From Sphagnum magellanicum (taxonomy: Eukaryota > Streptophyta > Sphagnopsida > Sphagnales > Sphagnaceae), in NCBI GenBank assembly GCA_021904315.1, contig CM038908.1:27362501-27426500 (forward strand): a stretch of DNA of 64,000 nt, in the 5' to 3' direction. Below, in pieces: positions 22,861 through 35,500 of the stretch. The first letter of the stretch is position 1, and each line of letters starts with the position of its first letter. The translations under genes were made by a program, and so were the position numbers. The notes beneath the pieces were generated by a model. That model did not search any database. It worked only from the letters and a program-made list of their open reading frames with translations, and was not told the origin of the DNA.

Positions 22861-24493
22861 AGAAAATGAAAAAAAACCTCCCTCCCACACCCCAACCCAA
22901 AAGGAAAAAACTCGAGGCACCTTGAATGCATGCAAAGCTTCCCACTAAACTTCCCCCAAAGCTTCCCATTAGCTACATGCAATTTCTCTTCCCAACACTA
23001 TTCATCACCGTTGTTTTTTGCCTGGGCTAATGGCAAGTGCAGAATTTTGGGGACATATTTTAATGACCTCAACAAATCAATTGACTTGTGGGTGTCATTG
23101 CCTTCAACAGTGAATGAAACAATTGTTTACAATGGGCACATTGATATTTGGTTTTTATCAAAACATTACTTGGCTCACAAGGGTCTTGCTAGGTCTACAA
23201 AATACATTCTAAATGGGTAAAAGGTTTTTATAGGGTTTTTAACCAATATCAAACCTTAAACATGTCTACTATGAACAACCTACTCTTGGACCCTTGTTGA
23301 TAACTAGTCATTTTCTCAATAACTAACAAACATTAATAGCAATCATTTTACTTTTGGAATGAAATTTGAATTTGCAGCGAGACTGATCACAATTCAGTTA
23401 AATCTAGAATAAATAATGGTCCGATCAACTTGTGGACAATTGATGTCTTGTAGCAATTGTCACAATCAAAATATGACTTTTGCAATTGCTTTAGATAGTG
23501 CCATATATTCACTAAGTGTTTTGTTAGTTAATGCAATAAAGGTATTTTTTTGGTTCACCCACGAAATAACACAACTGATAATCAAAAAGTAGTAACCAAA
23601 TGTGGATATACACAAGGTGTCTTTATCTCCCTCCCATTTCACATTTATATATCCATCCAAAATATGTTTTTCATCATTGCATTGATATTTAGTACCTATG
23701 TAAAATGCACCTTTCATACTACAATGCTCATTTAATGTCTTGCCAATGTGAAATGCTTAGATTTGACATACATTGGGGAAGGATACTTATGGTAAAATTG
23801 CAAGTAGAACTATCATTCATATTAGTTTAGTTCATGAAATTGCCCATAGTGTGGGAATAATGATATAAATCCCTTTTTTGTTTATCAACCAATTATTTAA
23901 GATAACTTTTCTTTTCTAATTTTAATCCTATATTCCACATGTGTGTGAACAAGATTATGAGTAATCATGTCATAGCATGTAACATGCCAAACAAGTATTT
24001 GATCTGAATCCTTTGGAAATAAAATAAGAACTTTGGTATAAAACTTGTGGTGATTGTTTCAAGTAGTTTTGTATAAAGATTTAAGAAGCTTGCAAACCAT
24101 GTGCAAAATGTTGGAATTGTGAAAAACTTTAGTATCTTCCATATATATTTCTTTGTTAATTCAACCACTCAACAAAACAATTTTGAGATTGAGTTAGTTG
24201 TATAATTGGTGAAAAAAAATCAGAAACAAAATAGGTAGTATGAAAATCCTAAGCACAAAATGTAATGTTGGAACAATCTTGACAATGTTGAAACAATCTA
24301 TATTAACTAAAGCAATTTGAGGTGAGGTCATTTTTATAGCTAATTACTTAGGAAATTGCTCAAGGGGGACACTGAATGGTAAAATTTTACACTACTTGTA
24401 TCAAACAAAACATTGTTTGGGGGGGGTGTTATGTAAGCAAATTTTATTTCGCCACCATATTATTACCTAAATTTTAAATAAGCACACATTTAA

Positions 24494-24494
<1 letters not shown>

Positions 24495-24522
<28 letters not shown>
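24495..24522. repeat. (TA)n microsatellite
   Basis: About 14 uninterrupted TA dinucleotides, within the Copia fossil. Confidence 0.95.
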
Positions 24523-24524
<2 letters not shown>

Positions 24525-27500
24525 TTGATACCGTAGATATTTATTTAAAATTGTAATTTTAATACTTGAAGTTGTGAGAATTGATGAGGATGCAATTAAA
24601 CAAGGTAAGATCAACAAACCATATGTATTTAGCATATCCTTTAACTAGATAACTAGGAGGTAGCAAAACAAAATATCCATATTAAGTGTGGATGGATTAT
24701 AAGCCCAACTTATCACATCTTGAAATATATAATTGCACAACTTAATTTTTAATTCAAAATGACCATAGAATATAAAAAAGTGCGAATAGTATAATAAAAG
24801 CCAACCTTGCCCATTTAAGTGATTGATTAAAAATTAATGGTTTATTTGCTAGGATTATGTGACAAATTCAGATGGGTTACAAAAGGTGATGGATTTTAAA
24901 TTCATGATTTTTACAATGTCAAAAATACTCATGACCAAAAAAAAAACTAAATTATATTATTATGTAAAAGTGTGGTTTTGACTATTTTATATTCATAAGG
25001 TTCATGCAAAATTGTTCCACATTTTTTCATTTGATATATTAGAAAGATTGCTATGCAAACATGTTCATTTTAAACTTAAGACTTGCAACATCGGTACAAT
25101 TTATACTCTCTTCCATATATGATGATCATTTCGTAAGATTTTGATGATGGTTTTTTACTTCCAATTCATAAATGAAAAGCTTTTCAAAAACATTAAACAT
25201 GTTGTTTTATAAATAAACCATTGTATATAATGATCTATCATCAACAAATGTGAGGAAATATTAAATTTGTACCTTATACAAGTGTGTTTATCCTACACAA
25301 ATGTCATTGTAGATTGAGTTTAATACATGTTGTGCTTTATGTGTAGCTCCACCTTTAGAAACTTTAGCCTAGTCATAACTTATAATACAAGCTCACAAAA
25401 GCTCATAATAATTTTATCAAAAAGAAATCTCCCATCAACCATTTTCTTTAATTGTTGTAGTCTATGTTTATTGATATATGCCCTAGTTTTAAAGGTGATA
25501 GATTTGATTTATTAAAAGTGACCCATCATAAATTTCATGGGCCATGATTTGGTATTAAAAATGTTGTGAATGTTTTTCATAGGTTCATAATGTTTAAACA
25601 TTAATAACATTTATAAATAGGATGCAAATGAAATTTTTCATCTTACTTATGCATGTTTCATAATTGTTTTAGATGCACAACATCTGTGATTAAACAAACC
25701 TATGAAAAAAACAAATTTTATTGGACTACAATTCAAATTATGGCCCATAAAGTTTGTGATGGGCTGCATTATGACTGAATGAAAGTATTGTTAATTCTTC
25801 TTTATGAATTAATATTATTTCTCAAATTGTATAAATTAAATTCCATATTGCATTTTATACCTATAATTTGGTCCTTGCAATTTTTGAGGATACATTATTT
25901 AATCACGATGACAATTTCACCACTTATATCCAAGTCAAGTTTGTTTTGTTAAAAATATTTTTTCCTTTAAACCCAAGAAATGTAAGACAATTGGAATGTT
26001 TCTAATATGATGATACTTGTTTTTAGTAGAAACTTCACCTTGATGAAAATTTTGACATGTAATGTTTATCATGTAAATACATAATTTGATTATTAATTTC
26101 TCATATGTCTTAAATTACTCCTTGTCATGAGAGACACATGGAAAGTTGCTTTGGTATCCACATACCATATAAATCATTATTGTCTTTCATAGACAAGGTT
26201 GCCACATACAACTTTTCATTTTGTGCAATTATATTATTTGATTATTACTTGCCTTTGATTTGACTATAATTTTGACAATAAATCATCTCTTAGATGTTTC
26301 ATTGGTATTTTTTTTTCAAAGGATGTATGTGACTCTTTTCTCTTACTTGGAAAAAGTGATTTTTGGAGGAAATTTACTATTATTCAATTTTCACTATGTA
26401 AATTTTTTTCCTCCATATAGTGTATAAAGGTCACATTAGATGAGCTTCTTATGCTTTCATAAGTGTTTGCTCTTGCAACACATCAATGATTAATTATTGC
26501 AAGCTTAAATTGGCTTGCCACCATTGCCATCTTATCAAAATTATACAATTAGTAGGCATACTTCTCATAAGAGGTAGTATGACCTTATCATCTTTTATTT
26601 CAACTCCTTGAGTGGCGAGCTAAAAAAGATTTAAATTTATGATTTTTTTTTGTAACATTCTTTCATGGTTTCATCTTTAATGTTTTCAATTTATCTTTTG
26701 AAAACATTTTTAATAACACATCACTTGATTCGAATATTTGTATTAATTCCAACCATGTTTCATTTGACATTAATTTATTTTGCACATGGGAAACAACATT
26801 GTTATCTAAATAGTTATTATTGATTGTGATTAGAAGTTTGCCACTCTCAACCTAATCATTCATGCTTTTAGCCCTAGTGGCCACCCAATGGTTTATAAAA
26901 TATGGGTTTTTATTGCAATTTTAACTACAATAGGATTTACTTATTTGTTTTTGTTCCTTTGACAATTAGTAGAGTTTTTTCTTATTTCAATAATAATGTG
27001 ATTCTATCTTTCCACACATGGAAATATCATCCATTAAATTTGATACTATGGCCAACATCCATTTTATTATGGTGAGCCATTTTCTATTTGATGAAATGCA
27101 AATGACTTGCTTCAAATTTAATTCATTGTTGATGCAAAACTTGACCATGGTGATGATTAAATCCATTCATGGAATACAACAATGTCATCAAAGTATTGAA
27201 ATTGGTTTGGAGTCCAATCAAATGACATTCTGATCAATTTCCACATTCCTTTTTTTTTCAAGTTTGGGGAAGTGAATTTCCTTTAATTGTATTTTAATGT
27301 TTCATGTCTTTAAATTTTAATTGACATTGTTGTAACCTTAACTTGGATGTGTGACCAACTTCCCAAATGGGTAAGTTCAACTGTTTTTCCTAGGATCAAT
27401 GAAACTTAAAAACAACCTTCCAAATCAAGTCAGATGCAAATCCAAAATGTGGCATGAATGCCATGGAATGAAACACATTTTCACATAAGGTGTGAAATGT

Positions 27501-28359
27501 TTGGGAGTCAAGGGGAGACACCTTGTGACTTTAAATTTGAATTCCCATTTTGAGAATTAGGATTAAATTAGGAGTCCTAAGAGTTGTAAATGCTCAAAAT
27601 GCAACATGTAAAATTAATCTCATCCAAATCAAACAATTTTGGCTTGTTGAAAAGATCTCAATCCTAGCTAAAATGTGATGAGTTTACATTATCAAAATAC
27701 ATAATGGCTAAAAGTTATGGCCATTTGAAAACTCAAAACAAAAATGTCCCTAATGTTTCCAAATGCTCATAAATGTTTTACACAATTTGGAAGGGCAAAT
27801 CATGTCCAATTGGGAGCATGATACAACAATGGAGAAATATTTTCAAAAGCTATAAACTAATGATGTTTCATGTTTGATTTGTTTGATTCCTTGAAAGTTA
27901 TATAGTCATTTGAAGTTTTAGACAACTTTTGTCTTAAAGTCAAAAATGTATTTCAAAAACCCAAGAGTTTTCAATTTCAATGTAGGTTACATGGACAACT
28001 ATAGAATAATAATAAACAAGAAGGTGGTCTCTCCTCCAAGTTTGGGCCATAATGATTCCAATATGAGTCTATAACTATTTATCGTGTTTCAATTTTGGCT
28101 CCCATTACACTACATTGTTTGGTTTGTTTCGCTGATGCAACTAAGAGATGAGTATGAAACACCTCATCCTAGTCTTCTCTTTAAGATCCCACACCTTCTT
28201 TTTGTCTCAACATGAGGAGCTAAAAAGTTTCCCTAAGCCTTGAAAGTTGTTCACAACACATTGTATCCATAAATTACTTTGAATACCTTGTGGCAAGCCT
28301 TTGGGACATAAGACTTGATCTTCCTCCAGATTCGGGCCATGATGAGCCCAACGTGAGTC

Positions 28360-28710
28360 TATGGTCATCCAATGTCCCAAATGTGGCTTCCATTACACTA
28401 ATCAACCTCTTGTTTAGTTTGTGTAATTTTATCTTAAATCTCTTCTGTCACCTCTTTGTTTTGACACAAGAAGAATGTGCCACCTTGTTTAGTTTGTGTA
28501 GTCAAGGTGACTAAAAATTGAATGTGAAGCATCTCTTTATAGTCTCATCTTAGACCTCCTATACTACCTTTTTGTTTTGACACAAGGAGAATGTGCCACC
28601 TTGTTTAGTTTGTGTAGTTGATGTGGCTAAAAAGTGGAAGTGAAGCATCTCTTTGTAGTCTTTATCTTAGACCTCTTGTGCTATCTTTTTGTTTTGTCAT
28701 AAGGGGTTAG
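28360..28710 (+). repeat. 116-bp tandem repeats inside the Copia fossil
   Basis: GAATGTGCCACCTTGTTTAG occurs at 28,473 and 28,589 (116 bp apart), followed in both copies by GAAGCATCTCTTT and TTTTTGTTTTG. More decayed copies can be traced left to about 28,100. They lie between the primer-binding site and the gag region. Confidence 0.7.
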
Positions 28711-28914
28711 GGAGTGTGCCCAAAGCTCAAAAGTTTGAAGTTTTCACAACTCATTGTAGGCTATTGAGGAATTTATCTTTGATACTTTTTGGCAAGTTTG
28801 TGGGGGCATGTGAAACATCGTTTTGAATGCTACAAAAAAAAAACTCATGTTGTCTTTGTTCATTGATCAATTTCAATTTAAAAGTTTTACCTTGGGCAAC
28901 CTGCTCTGCTACCA

Positions 28915-29350
28915 TGTTAAATTCACACATTTCTATGAACATGGGTTGTGGAGAAGTATGCTATTATTTATACAATCAGAGTTGATATATGGGGGACAAC
29001 AAGAGCCTTCATATGCATAGAGGTTTTTCATAAAGATTCAAGGAGTTTGTAGGTAGTTAGGAATTGTGCCTATCGCATTTATATGTATGTATGAACTACA
29101 TATTATATATGTCATGGAGATGTATTTAACATTCTTAGAGTCAGAGTGCAACAATTGGTCTTCAAGTGTAATTTGAAGGTTTTCTTATTTTATGAGGAAG
29201 GCATTAGTCAAGGACTACACATCAGAGATGCTTGCAACTATGAGTGCTATGTGATTCCTTTGAGTGCAAATCGTGTGACTATAAGTGTGACATTTGATCT
29301 TTAGATGTGACCTTGGTCTAGCACCTTTGCCATGGTTGTTAATTTCATCA
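28915..29350 (-). repeat. Probable 5' LTR remnant of the Copia fossil
   Basis: The sequence just outside the primer-binding site ends in CA on the - strand, as a 5' LTR should. Its outer boundary and a matching 3' LTR near 23 kb could not be recognised by eye, so the end given is approximate. Confidence 0.35.
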
Positions 29351-32300
29351 ACAATTCCTAGGATGTATTATAACATGTGATGATGGGATTTGTTGAAGAA
29401 CCAAACACTGCTTGTGTCTCTTTGGCAAAGATTGTGAAGCTCCTGCTGGCTTCATTTAAACTTACAGAGAAAGTGATTGCTTACCTTGGAGATGAAGGGT
29501 TGGACATTGGGACCTTAGAGATAGACAGCCATGAGCAGTGCGGTTAGCTGTTCAATTCTGCCATAAGAGCACCTTATGCAGGTGCCTGTTTTGGACAACT
29601 TACAAGCAAGGGGTGCCGATATGCTATTATAGAAGACAAGGTTTGTAACAGTTGCTCAATTCCAAAATTGTCACTTCTACACCATGTCACATTGGTTAAA
29701 CTCTGATGAATATTTTGTTTCCGACCCCTTGCTTCTCCACAGGAAGACAGCAGGTTCACATAAAGAACTGCACTGAGAATTGCAAGTCTAGATGATATAT
29801 TGGAAACAACAGGTCTCCTCTGCAGTATATTCACGCCTGAAAGAGAGGGTTCTACAATCAGAGCAGCTGTCACTACATTTGTTTCGTGCAGAGACCCATG
29901 CAGTGGGTATGGAGATGTGCTGTTGATCAGTCTTTACAACATTCTGAGGTTCTGCTCTTTTTTTTTTCCCTTGATTTGCTGGCTTTCTGAAGAAAATTGT
30001 TATGATGATTGGAGATGTGTGAATAAGCAGATTTTTATTGATGAAGTTGCTGTTATTGAGTTTGATCTCAATCTGTAGAAGTTCTTTAACATGCCTCATG
30101 TGTCCATGCTCAATATACGTAATGGGAACTCAATGTGCCAAGGGTGCAGTTGGTGTGTAGGATGTGCACAATCAGTTGAAGGAAACACTACCAGTGCTGG
30201 CAGCTTTTTTATTTCATTCATTACCACCACAGGAGTTTCCCATGGAAACTGTATTCTGTAAACTTTCCTCCCCTTCCTCCCCTACTCATCTGCATGCAGG
30301 AAATTGAGACAAGTATAGGGTTGTTGAGGAGAAATTTTTGCTATAAAACCATTCATAAGCTCTAAGCAGTTGCAAAGTGAACATGGACCTCAGTGGCTGA
30401 CCACACCAATATAGTTGTGCCAGAGCTTTGGACTCTCCTCAGAACCTCAAGGTTTGGTAGTAAATCACCATTTGAACGCCAGTGCAGACAGGGTTGTAGT
30501 GCAGACAGTACTTGGGGATTGTTACTCTCTCAAGGGCATATCTGAAATGGTTTGTCCTGTTCTTTCCACTGTCAATTGTCAAATACTTCACAACACGATT
30601 CTATTCTTTGTGATTCAGCACAAAGATTTGTTAATGCAATTGTGAGCAGTCATCCATGAACCACACTACTAGACCTGTTCCACACCAATTTCCTGAGTTT
30701 CTGCGACATCTAAATTCAAGTAACAGTTGGTAACACAACTAATGATCATACATCACAACCACCTGCAAAAATTTCCAACATCCAGGGAGGGTTCAATTCA
30801 ATGGATTCCATGTGATAGTAGAAATCTATAAATATAGTTCAGAGTTGCAATATCAGAAGCAATATTTGAGTGGAAGGGTAAGTGATGAATCCTGCTGCAA
30901 TAATCCCCAAGTAATCCCAGTGTTCAGCCACATACCCAAAAAGCCTAGAAGGAACCATTTTGTTGTGTGGTGGTGGGGTTTGAAGGCAGGGTTGCAGAGG
31001 ATACCTGCAGAGATGTCCCTCCTTCACCATGTATACGTGTACCAGAAGTACCAGTGAGAGTTTCCCCTCTCAATATAGCAGCATAGCAACCCTCAGTATC
31101 CTCCTTGTGCTCTATCTCATACAATAATTGCTGCAATCTCTCCTTGTTTACTCTTCCAACAGCCTCCAAAATCTCCCACCACAATCCATAAAAATCTGAA
31201 GCAACCAGGCCACAAGATCAGTTCCAGTTCTGCATTCCTTCTAGCAACTCCATGGCTGCTGCACAAACCAACACACTGAGGCATAGACCAAGATAGGGGA
31301 ATATGCTTAGGGATGTTTAACGACTCATCCTTAGATTTGTCAAGTGGTATTGGTGATAATCTCCTGGTTCAACATTGTGCAATCTCGTCAACACGTAAAA
31401 ACTTATGCTACATGAAACAAATGAAACAAAAGAAAACCATAAATTTGGCATGATGTTCTGTAATTTTCATGAAGCAATAGAAGTCTCTTAGGAAGTATGG
31501 ATGTTTGGTGACTCATCCTTAGATTTATAAAGTGGTATTGATGGTAATCTCTCGGTTCTGCAACAACACAAACCTCAATAATCACAGAAAAGCTTACATT
31601 AGAGGAAACAAAGCAAACACAAAAAAAAAACCCATAAATTTGTCAAGATTTTCTGTAATCTTCATGAAGCAGTAGAAGTCTCTTAGGAAGGTTTTCAGGT
31701 TGTGCAAAGTTTGGTTTTCCAACGGTGTAAGTCTTATTCTTAAACAGCCTGATATTGCCAAAACTCTTTGTGATAAATTTGGCATCTTCTGCAGTCTCCT
31801 CATTTTACTCTAATAATCTTGTAGAACTCCAGAGAACCTTCTACTGGGTCTTTGTGATTGAGCAGAAACTTTTTTGCAATCTGGTCATGAAAAGCTCATA
31901 TGCATTCTTGTGAGCTGGATTGTCTTTGTGCTCAGTGATTTCATTAAAACTATTAAGAAAATATTACCATTCTGTTTAGTTTTCTGTTCGACTGCCACCA
32001 TCATTTTGTGAAGATTCAGGAACCTTTCCAACATTGTTGAGGAGATGTGGTCTCACAAAGCGGTGAAAGCAAAGGAGATGTGATCTCACAAACAGGAATG
32101 CCATAGGAACTCAGTAAAGAAGGTGGTGTTTGATGGTATGGTGAAGCAACTTGACCTATGATGATGTTTCACCTATATCTTCATGCTGGGGAGTATGCAC
32201 CCATTTGCTGAAGTCGTCAAAAGTTAAGTGTCAAAAGGTTGTAACTCTAGATTCAGTGTGTCCCAGACCCATCAGTACATTCTGGTGCATTATGTAACTT

Positions 32301-32570
32301 TGGTAAAGTAGACTGAAATTGTTGAGTCAATTGAGTCTGCAGTCGTGGTGCATACCAGTTTTGTACCAGTTGAGAATCTGTTTCACCTGTTGGTACTAAG
32401 CAACCAGGCCACAAGTTCAGTTCCACTTATGTTTATCCGATTTCCTAAGTAAAGAACAGTTTTGTAAAGATCGTATTTGCAAATCATGTGAGTTGGATCA
32501 ACAAAACATGGCTCTTTGTAATGTAAAATATCATAATGTCAATGTGTGGACTGTACAATGCAGGCTACTA
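29350..32570. other. Spacer and probable 3' flank of the LONGIFOLIA-like gene
   Basis: The right part (near 32.3-32.57 kb) is presumably the 3' UTR of the gene read on the - strand. Short ORFs at 29,574-30,099 and 30,415-30,645 have no recognisable domain. The one clear structure is the 188-bp duplication at 31,312-31,690. Confidence 0.5.
31312..31690 (+). repeat. 188-bp tandem duplication
   Basis: The copies start at GATGTTTAACGACTCATCC (31,312) and GATGTTTGGTGACTCATCC (31,500) and both run through AAGTGGTATTG, CATAAATTTG, TTCTGTAAT and TCATGAAGCA to AGAAGTCTCTTAGGAAG. The copies differ by many substitutions and small indels, so this is older than the 127-bp duplication near gene B. Confidence 0.85.
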
Positions 32571-32576
32571 AAGATC

Positions 32577-35500
32577 TCAAGGGGCAAAGAGCTGTCGTCT
32601 GGCCACTGGTTCAATGGGTTTTGTGGACAGATGGCATGAGCTGCAGAACCCACTAGCCAAATCCTTCACAATTTCTTCTATCAGTTCCTTGACAATCATG
32701 CGCTCGACCTCCAAACTTATCTCACCACGTTCACCATCCATACCAGTCCACTGCTTTGCAGTTTTGTGTAAATCTTTGAGAAGGATGGTATACAAAGTGT
32801 CACAGACATCCTCAGACAGTACACATGGAACATGTTGTAGCTCGTCCCAGATCTCTTGGACTAGCTGATGCTGTTGTGCTGGTTTTTGTTGCAGCTGAGG
32901 CTGATCCCTCCCTATCCAAGGCAGGGGAATGAATTTGACAGGATCCAGTTTCTGAACCAAAATTTCGTTGGTGGCATCGAACAAAACCCGGCGTCCAAGA
33001 GCTTCTTTTTCTGAACAAGTTTGGATTCTCTCATAATGAGCATCATTCTCTTTTGTGTTGGATGGTTGCTGCTGGTGCCTCCGGTTGGACTCCAAATCAC
33101 CAAAGTGAGTCAGATCCATTATGTATCCACTGGTCCACTGCAAGCAGTTGTCTGTGACTCCTGATGCAACCAGAATATCCCGCACATACTCTCTCTCTTC
33201 ATCCTTGTCCCAGAGACAAATCCCATGTGAATTGCTTGGCAAATCAGTCCCAGGGACACTGTCAATTGGGAGTTGTATTTCTACTCTCTGTTTGTTGAGC
33301 TGCAGAAATTCCTGGTTGCTCAAGTCCTTGGTGCATCCAATGATGTCTGCCAGGCCATTCAAAGCAGCCTGCGCCTCCTCCAAATGGTCTCTTTGTGGAG
33401 ATTCAAATGCATCTGCAAGGGCGAAAAACATATGGAATGATGTGTCACTATCCAGGTCCGCATATTCATGCTACAGTAACTAACAGCACAGTTCATTTCT
33501 CAGAATGGCTGGTTTGTGCTCTGTAGAACTGACGCACATAATTCCCATGTTGGTAACCTCCTACAAGAATGTACTTATTGCACAAAGTGGCTGAGAAGCT
33601 TTCTGCTGAAATTCTGTTTGCTGAAATCACGATGCTAACCTTCAAGACTGTCAATGGGACTGGACTTGCTTGGCCTTTGGCTTGGAGTCAGATCCTCTTC
33701 CTGGAAATGGGAGTTGTCAAGCACAGAGACAGGACTAGGCTGGTCAACAACTTCAGCTGGCCCGAACTCAACAAACTCACACTTCTTCACCAAGACACCA
33801 CGTGGGGTCAACAATTCTGAGATCCCTCTTTCATCTAGGTCTGCACCCTGCTGCACATGGGACAAAAACACCACCCAGTGAGCACAAAATCAATAATTTC
33901 TAACCAATGCATGTATGTCTCAAAAACTCAGGATTTCTTCAACGTAATTAAAGCAAACTTGAACCATATCTCCCTGAATTTAGGACTCACCTCTGATTCA
34001 AGGAGTCTCTCCATCGGGCTGGAAATTTGAAGACTAGAAAAACCATGAGAATTGCCTCCCTCTTCACTGTGATCCACTGCCTCACCCTCTGAAATTTGCA
34101 CCCTAGGTTTCTGTATTGAAGGAGCTTCAGGTAGCTCCTTGGACCCAAGAACTCTGGGAGCTTGTCTCACAGAATTGTTCTCAGTGATTGGATTTTCTGG
34201 TGGTACTGCAAGTGGTACTGGAAGATCTAATCTGGACTCTGCTGGTGGGTTGGCCTGACTCAATTCAATCATCAAGTTTGTGCCCTTGCTTTTATCCCTC
34301 TCTGTACCATCTGTGGTTGCCACAGATTTTACCTCATTCTGAAAATTGCTTTTCTCTTTTGTTGAAGTATCAGCAGGTACAGTTTGATTGTCCTCTGCAT
34401 GTGACAGTGTTCTGGGCTTAACAGCTGGAGTGCTCTGCTTGCTTGTCGACCGCTTTGACCTCAAAATTGCAACCTCTGAAGGGACCCTTCTGCTTTGAGC
34501 CTTGGAGCTCACAGCAGTATCTGTTGCAGTTAGTTTCTCAGCCATGCGGGAAATGAGTTTGCAGTCTGAGCTGCTTCGACGTGGCCGAGGTGAATCAGGT
34601 CCAGCACTGGCCCTCCCCTTCAAGAAGTCTTGTTTGGTGGATTGTGCCCGCATTGTCAGGAGCATTGGCTTACTGTCTTCTCTGTCCTTTACCATGAAAG
34701 GCTTTGATGGGGGTTTCCCATTCTCAACCAACTGAGGACCCCCATTGCCAGTCACACACCTACGCGGGGACCCTGGTTTCAAGGGATTGGCTTCCTTTAT
34801 TGGAAATGACAACCTATTTTTTCCTTGAGGAAGTGGAGACAATTGTGGAGACTTGGGGCTTACATCTCGCCCTACTTGTAGTGTATCTAGGGACCCCTTC
34901 ACTGAACGGGCTGCAATACGTTCCTTTCTTGACATTCTGGGAGGCGTTACTGCCTCCGTATCTGAACTATTTAAACCATTGGGTTCATGAAGTGACCCTG
35001 AAGAGGTCAGTGTTTGAACCCGTGACATCCTTCCATTTGCAGCTGCTTCACCATTCTCTCTCTTCAATGCCACCCTGCACACCAAATTTCAGATCACTTT
35101 TGTTCAGCAAAATGCATATTGTTTATCCTGGGTTTATCAGGAGGATTGTGCAGATTTATCAGTCACCTCAAGTCTGCAACACAGCAAACATTGGAATCCA
35201 AGACGTTCTTAATTTTCTTTTGCAATGTTTAGAGTGATAATTAATACACATGGAGAAGCATAGTGGAATAAACTCACAGAACAATTGCAATTGAAACTGG
35301 AGGCAGGAACTTACCCATTTCGTCTGGGATGCACATACTCTCGTTCAGCACTGGTTGGCACTGAGCTTGTGACTGCAGACCTTTCTGAGCTGCCTGATCT
35401 GCTATATTTACTGTCCACATCTGCAGGTTGAGCAGAAGATGGGCTTGAAAATGTCATTTCTTTAGTGATGGGATCCAGTTCTGTGGGCTTAGGTACTATA

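Larger units (their letters stand above)
23050..28914 (-). mobile_element. Fossil Ty1/Copia LTR retrotransposon, internal region
   Basis: On the - strand, protein-like pieces appear in Copia order: a possible gag zinc-knuckle region (near 26.9 kb), the GAG-pre-integrase and integrase region (about 25,090-25,520, with a VDDRSLYT-like block) and RNase H (about 23,300-23,720, with a SEYMALSKAIA motif). The primer-binding site is at 28,901-28,914, TGGTAGCAGAGCAGG on the - strand, close to the tRNA-iMet type used by plant Copia elements. The element is broken in many places and looks old; none of it is expected to make protein. Confidence 0.75.

Noticed and set aside
22454-22969. 171-aa open frame on the - strand, overlapping a 129-aa frame
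   Set aside because: It is mostly translation of the 11-bp minisatellite and of A/T homopolymers, with phenylalanine runs and no motif.
24361-24440. G-rich run followed by TGTTATG on the + strand, resembling a polypurine tract and LTR start
   Set aside because: It lies inside the Copia fossil on the wrong strand and no paired LTR is seen.
34704-35237. 177-aa frame on the + strand
   Set aside because: Antisense shadow of exon 4 and intron 3 of the LONGIFOLIA-like gene; the - strand has the conserved motifs.
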